NCBI GenBank assembly: GCA_000827265.1 | Contig: KN834782.1 | Span: forward strand, 298,192 to 362,191 | Reading direction: 5' to 3' | DNA length: 64,000 bases | Source of the DNA: Collybiopsis luxurians FD-317 M1 | Lineage: Eukaryota > Basidiomycota > Agaricomycetes > Agaricales > Omphalotaceae | In this document: positions 58,300 to 64,000 of the stretch, one piece after another | How positions within the stretch are numbered: the stretch's first letter is position 1 | Layout of the letters: every line of letters starts with the position of its first letter | Position numbers and translations under genes: made by a program | The notes under the pieces: model-generated | What the model was told of the DNA's origin: nothing | What the model saw: only the letters and a program-made list of their open reading frames with translations | Databases searched by the model: none

Positions 58300-60382
58300 T
58301 TAGGTGTCAATATTTGGCTTTGCCCAATTCAACCACCATTCATCTACCGCGTCCCGGGCATCATAATCAAACTGAGCCACATAACTAGCCCAGATCTGTT
58401 CTGATGTTTCATCACTTTCACCATTTGAGTCCAGCGTCAATTTCAAAAAATTGTTTCTTCCATCTCGGACAGGCCCAGGAGGGGCGCCCAAAGTTGAAAC
58501 CGAATCTATGGACCAAGCTTCACACATCGTAGCTCGCTGGTGCGTAATATGGTTAAAGCCACTGAGTAACAGGGACCTGTTCTTGGAGGGGAAAAGATTT
58601 TCTTTGGTAAAAAGACGACTGAGGGTAACTGCATCTTCAAACTGAATTCACCAGGTAAATAAACTTTGATTGAATGATCGAGAGAGACTTACACCACATG
58701 ATCTACGTGGCAGATGGCAATTTAGATTTGTTGGGGAGACGGTTCACAGTAGAAAACACCTACGTGTTATGTGTACCATTGATCTATGTGAAAAACAGAA
58801 ATAGAAACAGGAAAAGGATAAGAAGAAAAGCTCAAAACATTTTGCTTACCACAATAGCGTGTGCAGCATCTCCAATCAGAGCAATCTGTTCATGCTTCGA
58901 AACATATCGTGGCAGTTTGTGTATCTTCTGTATGCTGCAATGACAGCTTGATACAAGCCGAAAAACCTTCTGAACCCTAAATGGATGGGCTGTTAAATTA
59001 TATTTCTCCAGAAATTCAATGCCTTGGTGTTCTCCATAGCATATATACCTTGGTTCATAGCCTACAAGATGGTTAAGGATGCTTTTCACCGGACTTTCTG
59101 ATTGCCAATTTTCATCAATATTGTCCGGGCCCGCGGGTTTTCCATAGGTTAAATCAATGGTGTACAGATTTGGTCCATACTATGAAAGTTCAACAAATAA
59201 TGAGAGGTGAGAAGCTAATTGACATTATGGGCTTGCCTGAGCACCACAAATAAGGGTTCCATTCCCCATCCACAACATCCACTATCGGGTCCAAATTAGC
59301 AAAAAACAAAATAAGATGAAAACCAAAAACTAACATGATTATCTTCAAGAAGTGACAAAAGTTCCGGGTCAGTCTTCATCAAGTCAATGGGTAATGAAAT
59401 TGTTGCCCTAAGCCACAGCCAGATATACATGAGTAAATGCAGATCCCAGAGGCATATTTGATGAAAATCTACCCAGTAAATTCATTCAAATCTGGGATTT
59501 GTTGTATATTCTGCTCCGAAGCAATAAAACTGCTTTCCTCCGAATCATGTTCTGTTTCTTCAAACTCTTCGGCCAATAAAATGGAGCGCGCAATACTGTT
59601 TTTACCATCTGCACCTACAACCTGTGTTAGGGTCAATTCCATGAATACCAGGTCCATTTTCCCAATCTGAACACAGCATGCCGTACCATATCAGTTGTAA
59701 GATGGTCGTTGTTCTCTGAGATTACAGTAGCACCTTTGTCCCTGATTGTAATTATGTCCTTGACCTCGAAAGAGTATTTCACCGTAACTCCCTCATCTGT
59801 ACACAGTGACAAGAGGTAGTTGTGAAGATCTCTATGCTGAAAAAAAAAAAAAAAACAGAGATTAAATGTTAGATTGATGTATCATTTTAGCACTTACAGG
59901 AATCATATAAAATTGACCCCCCAGGTCATCAATAACTTCATGAAACTCCATTTTACCAGTTATTTGTGAAGCATGATTATCAGCTAGATCACGGGAATAA
60001 GTAGTCTCCTGGAACGAAAAACTTTTCAAAAAGCTTTACATTGCAAAAAGGTTAGTCTACATGGTTATGACACTTGTCTGTCAGGATACATTTTGAACAT
60101 TGGAGAATAGACCATCTTACCCGGTGCATGGCGTGCCCTTGCCTTCCAACAATTCAGTAGATCCAGGCAGTTCTTGAAGCAACCTTGTCATATTAGGGGG
60201 AACTCGTAAACCTCCGTTCCAACATCGGCCCTGTGCACTGTAAGTCAACACTCTTGCTTCTCATAGAGCCACTTCACCTTCTCTTCAGATTTTTCGACTA
60301 CCACAACATCATGGCCTCCCCTTTTCAGAAAGTATGCACATGCTAGCCCCGAGATACCAGCACCGATAATTACAAATCTCAT
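58300..60382 (-). CDS. FAD-dependent monooxygenase, possibly defective
   Basis: A minus-strand gene starting MRFVIIGAGISGLACAYFL at 60,382, with the GxGxxG dinucleotide fold. WNGGLRVPPNMTRLL follows, then a middle region with GADGKNSIARS, and the FAD ribityl-binding motif IALIGDAAHAIV at about 58,850-58,890. The C-terminal part FEDAVTLSRLFTKENLF ends NWAKPNIDT at 58,300. It belongs to the salicylate-hydroxylase/kynurenine-monooxygenase-like group, which hydroxylate or epoxidise small molecules. The expected GQGMN motif between GDAAHAIV and FEDA could not be found. The intervening 58,640-58,840 sequence gives no open exon encoding it, so the gene may be damaged or spliced in an unrecognised way. 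Confidence 0.7.
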
Positions 60383-62398
60383 TGCGGGGCCAACTAATGT
60401 TTCTTGATGGCCTCTATAGCGAGTTCGATCGTAGGTCAATGCTCAAGAACAAACTAACTTTATATGCTTCAAATTGCTGTGGAATACAGATCATTGATTA
60501 ATGAACCCCCCAAGCTAATTTATCATTGCGAATATTTAACTCATGACAGAAATGATGAACAGTATGAAGTATACTGTACCATTTCAATCAGCTCGGCAAA
60601 TTCCCACGATAAGCGCCCGAAAAATTACCTCAAAAAAAAAATCCGAAAAATCAAAAAAAAAAAAAAAATTATTGACGGGGTCTTGGAAAATCAGCTGTGA
60701 CCTGTGACTGCCGAACTGATCGAAATGGTACAGTAATTGGGCCTTCCATAATTCGTCAGCGAGTGCGCTGTCCAGATTGGTTTTTTATTGTTCTCGGCAT
60801 TTTTCAACTAAGAAATTACAAGGAGATCATGCGCTCATCGTCCCTGTACTCAATATTACAGCGGACAAAAACAAGCATCTGGACTAGCTACGGGGATCTG
60901 ATGTTGAATCGCTAACCATGAGGTACTCCATATTTGACACGACGTGTCTTCCATTGATTGCGAATAGGGGGAATCAGTATCTCTAACTACTATCTGCCAA
61001 AAGCAACCAGGAAACTTTTCCTTAATCAAGATCAATCCAGTTTGGCAGGCTATAGTTCGCGACCGTGCCCGAACATAGAAGATGACGGTATACGTTGCAG
61101 ACGTTTCAGCATGTTCACACTGTGGCCGGCCCACCATTAGAAAATGCTGTAAGAATTTGGGCATATAATATGAATAAGCATTTTCCGTGTCGGAGGCGAA
61201 CATTTCGACAAAGGTAGACCAACCTTATTCATGAGCTAAAGAATGAAGTGAAGCCCCACTTACCATGCGGTTAACAGCCAAACTTTTAATTTCATCGCAC
61301 TAGCAGATTGCAATCAACCCGGACCACCATGTAAGGTAAAATTTTGCCAAGCTGGAAGTAGTACTTGCTCGAGGGCGTCATTATCCACGCCCGACGACGA
61401 AGCGACACGAGACAAAGACGACGTAGGTTCCATTCCTTGTCTGACTCTCTGAGTAGGAGCAAGGCTTGATATGCAACATGATTTTGGGCTTTGCCAACAA
61501 AGGCGAAATGGGCTGCATAACCGGTGACGTCCTTGCCGAGCTCGCTTGCAAGCTATCATGAGCAATAGAGCCATTTTCGATATGGGAGAATGAGCCCGCT
61601 GATGGTGTCTTGGATGAAGAAGGTACCCTGCTGCCGCTGCCGTTGCCTCTACCACCCACACCTCCACCGGCAGCAACGTCGTCGTCGAGTTCCTAGACAG
61701 TTTCGAAGAATGTGCAGTTGACTTTACTTTGCAGCGGGTGCGCCATTCCCCACATGATTCGTTACGATCTGGCCTAGCGAGGCCATTATCCCGTGGTTCA
61801 ATGAAGCAGTAGGGTTGTTGTTCAGCTCAGCGTGTCTTGAGTTTTGCATATACAATGCGCACGCTGGACGTACGACATCACATTTGAGATTTGACTGATA
61901 TGATCTACACCGAGTATCTCCGTGAGCAAGTCATGGGGAAGAATTGGGTGGTTGATGTGGGAAATTCCTAGCACCTAGAATTAACATTTACGTTTTGTTG
62001 TGAATACTAAATTGCCCTACGGAAAGAAAAAAAAAACCTGAGTTTTCTTTCTTCATATGCAGCATGCCGTCCTTAGTGAAAGTCCATTGCTCTCGCTACT
62101 TGAGCTGACCGCCTTTCTTTCGAGAGTGGCCGCCGCTACCGGCGGAAGGGGCAGCGGCAGCAACGATATAGCCTTTAATGACAAAGTCATCGTAGCACTT
62201 CGTCCCAGTCACGGACCATCCAGATGAAGAAAAGAACAAAAAAAAAAGTTATATATCTGAATTTTAGAATAAGAGCACAGGTAGAGGGACGTACTGGCTC
62301 AATGGAAGAAATGCAAGGTGAAGCGAGTAGCAACGTGGACGTAGAGAAGGTCACGCGAGTAACAGAAGTCACAGAAAAGTGACAGGCCCATACTACTA
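60383..62398. other. region with unassigned minus-strand coding fragments
   Basis: Poly-A runs occur at about 60,631-60,668. Minus-strand stretches at 61,381-61,850 (MQNSRHAELNNN, then a Gly/Ser-rich part with FSHIENGSIAHDSLQ) and at 62,125-62,230 (CYDDFVIKGYIVAAAAPS, then KKGGQLK) look protein-like. I cannot assign them to a family or join them reliably. They may be remains of one host gene. Confidence 0.3.
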
Positions 62399-63700
62399 AT
62401 GGTTGTTAGGGATAGTGAAATTTTGATCAAAATGCTAATAACTCCTCAACCTGTTCGAGTATCCTAATTCTGAGTACACAGTTAAATTTCTGAGGCTTAA
62501 AAACCATTATGTTGAATTTCTGTGATTTTTCCTGATTTTACTGGCTTCGTCGGGCAGAGACCGAGGGGGGTTAGGGATAGTTCGCTTGTTTCTCACAGTG
62601 CTGTCACGGAGACGGCACAAGTTGCTCGCTTTGCTCCTCATTCTTTCGATATTGCATAGACTGTTTTAAAATTTGAAATTTAGACTACGCTAAACATACT
62701 CAAGCCCCAGCGACTATTGTACACATATTCTATTCACTAATGTAATGCTCCTGGCACTTTGATGAAAGTATACAATTCGGTGCATTCGCTATTTCCTCAA
62801 CCATTTCGTTTTCTTGCGAATCCTAATGTAAGTAGATGGAAGTAAGCACTAGTATCTAACCATGCTTAAAAAAATTATCAGGGCCCCTCGATGAGCGGAA
62901 GGCCTTCATTTCGGTGGTTTTTTGAAAATTTCACTATCCCTAACTGTTCACTATCTGTTAGACCCAAGTCAAATGGTAGGATAAAGTGTATTTAAGTGTG
63001 TAAAGGAGTAATTAGCTGTACAATAGGGGGGTTTACTATGGGTTGAGCTCTTTGGGGTCTAGCGGAAGAGGCTACAATGCCCTGTTGAACAGGATCCGCA
63101 GTCGAGATGGGACACGCGCAGAGTAGTATGTGGGTAAATAGAACCAAAATGTAGGATGGTCAACTGTGGTGTGAATCCGAGACAGTGTTGTATAGATGTC
63201 GTCGAGGATTTTCCGAAGGAGCAATGTACTTAGAAGTACATTGCGGGGTCTTGTTAGTGTGAAAAATCAGTGTATTCATTGCAAGGGTGTTCGTATTCAG
63301 TAATCAGAAGAGAAAGTATACAAAACCTGATAGTGGAAAAAGAAGAAAGTAAGCAAACAAGATAGTGGTTCAGGTAATAACAGCGTAAGAAACCATATAT
63401 AGTGTTCATGTGCCTTTTATAGTACTAGTAGATTCCCATGAAAGTGACTAAAAGGAGTGATCTCTGTTCATGCTGATGCGAGACCCACGGTCCTCGTGAC
63501 ACGAAAAGAGGTGAATTAGCATGCGTCGCAGGAGGAATGGTTGATTCGGTTGTTCCTGGGACTGCGGATAGGAAGGTTAGATCAAATGTACATAGTTACC
63601 TTTGGTGTATGTAGAAGAAGAGATTTTGGTCAGTATTCAGGGTCTTTGGCAGGAGCAATAAAAATATAAGATAGGGCATAACACTATCCCTAACAACCAT
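62399..63700. mobile_element. non-autonomous TIR element interrupted by a solo LTR
   Basis: The left end (from 62,399) reads ATGGTTGTTAGGGATAGTG and continues with AAATTTT. The right end (to 63,700) is its inverted copy, with the CACTATCCCTAAC unit present twice (about 62,931-62,943 and across the LTR insertion). The interior of about 550 bp has no coding frame. A solo LTR sits in the right terminal repeat. Target duplication is unclear, perhaps AT or TA. Confidence 0.65.
62956..63683 (-). repeat. solo LTR with CTATC target-site duplication
   Basis: A 728-bp LTR starts TGTTAGACCC and ends GGGCATAACA, flanked by CTATC at 62,951-62,955 and 63,684-63,688. End sequences and the shared TTCAGGTAATAACAGC block resemble chromovirus B's LTR, so it is a divergent relative in minus orientation. 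A perfect 11-bp hairpin with a 2-base loop lies at 63,221-63,244. A solo LTR forms by recombination between the two LTRs of a full element. Confidence 0.88.
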
Positions 63701-64000
63701 AGTACAGTTAAAGACCAGTATGTTTCATATTATATGTTACCCTCTGCTCACTCATGCTATTCAATTTATACTACAATAGATATTCAGATCTATTTAGATA
63801 CATGCCTGACTCCTAACAAGTCCTAGACCTTCTAGGATTGCATAGCATGAAGTATTACAATATTCCTTCCGATCATGTAAAGCAGCTCCAAATGATTTTA
63901 GGTGTGCATATACTCATTTGTTGACAAGTTATAAAGGAAATTTTCTGGAATTATGTGCATAAACCAAGGCGTAAACTACACACAAATATGGGCTGCAGGA
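63701..64000. other. window edge without recognised feature
   Basis: AT-rich sequence with no gene or repeat that I can support. Confidence 0.4.

Noticed and set aside
1..64000. tRNA, rRNA, riboswitch or CRISPR features
   Set aside because: None could be recognised. Direct repeats present are promoter-linked or transposon-linked and lack array structure.

Overview
The window looks like genomic DNA from a mushroom-forming basidiomycete (Agaricomycetes). Four things suggest this: gene models need many short GT-AG introns (about 48-70 bp), there is a chromodomain Ty3/gypsy element with a Gly/Pro-rich Gag, there is a DUF6534-type seven-helix membrane protein, and there is a Msb1/Mug8-domain morphogenesis protein. 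No rRNA, tRNA or CRISPR feature was recognised. All functional calls rest on motifs read by eye, and no database was searched.

Left third (1-22,450): a pile of nested, decaying LTR retrotransposons. A plus-strand chromovirus (copy A, left end outside the window, 3' LTR 10,581-11,275) abuts a minus-strand relative (copy B, 5' LTR 16,120-16,814). Copy B sits inside the 3' LTR of a minus-strand Ty1/copia element (16,815-21,811). Copy A carries an unusual 3.2-kb cargo between its pol end and its 3' LTR: an antisense gene with at least five candidate spliceosomal introns, a six-cysteine motif and coiled coils. Most stops in these elements are CGA-to-TGA changes, and LTR differences fall at former CpG sites, which points to cytosine methylation and deamination or a RIP-like process.

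Middle (22,450-34,200): about 3.3 kb without a recognisable gene, then a large intron-bearing Msb1/Mug8 gene (25,808-31,765) and a broken paraoxonase-like gene. The 3' half of the Msb1 gene together with the paraoxonase-like gene is duplicated at about 49.8-52.9 kb. In that copy the Msb1 part is a relic while the paraoxonase gene is intact, so the two copies have been retained reciprocally.

Right half (35,100-60,400): this resembles a terpenoid biosynthetic locus. It holds a HAD-like class II (drimane-type) sesquiterpene cyclase carrying two in-frame TAG codons, a DHA2-type MFS transporter, a DUF6534 membrane protein, an intact-looking cytochrome P450, the paraoxonase-like enzyme, an acyl-CoA oxidase-like enzyme ending in a possible peroxisomal signal (SRL), and an FAD monooxygenase. 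An inferred scheme is cyclisation of farnesyl diphosphate, oxidation by the P450 and the FAD enzyme, acyl or side-chain processing, and export. Damage to the cyclase suggests that the pathway is dead or dying in this strain, or depends on a cyclase elsewhere. Promoter-proximal repeats, a 680-bp foldback element and two other TIR elements lie between the genes. The right edge holds a non-autonomous TIR element interrupted by a solo LTR with a clean CTATC target duplication.
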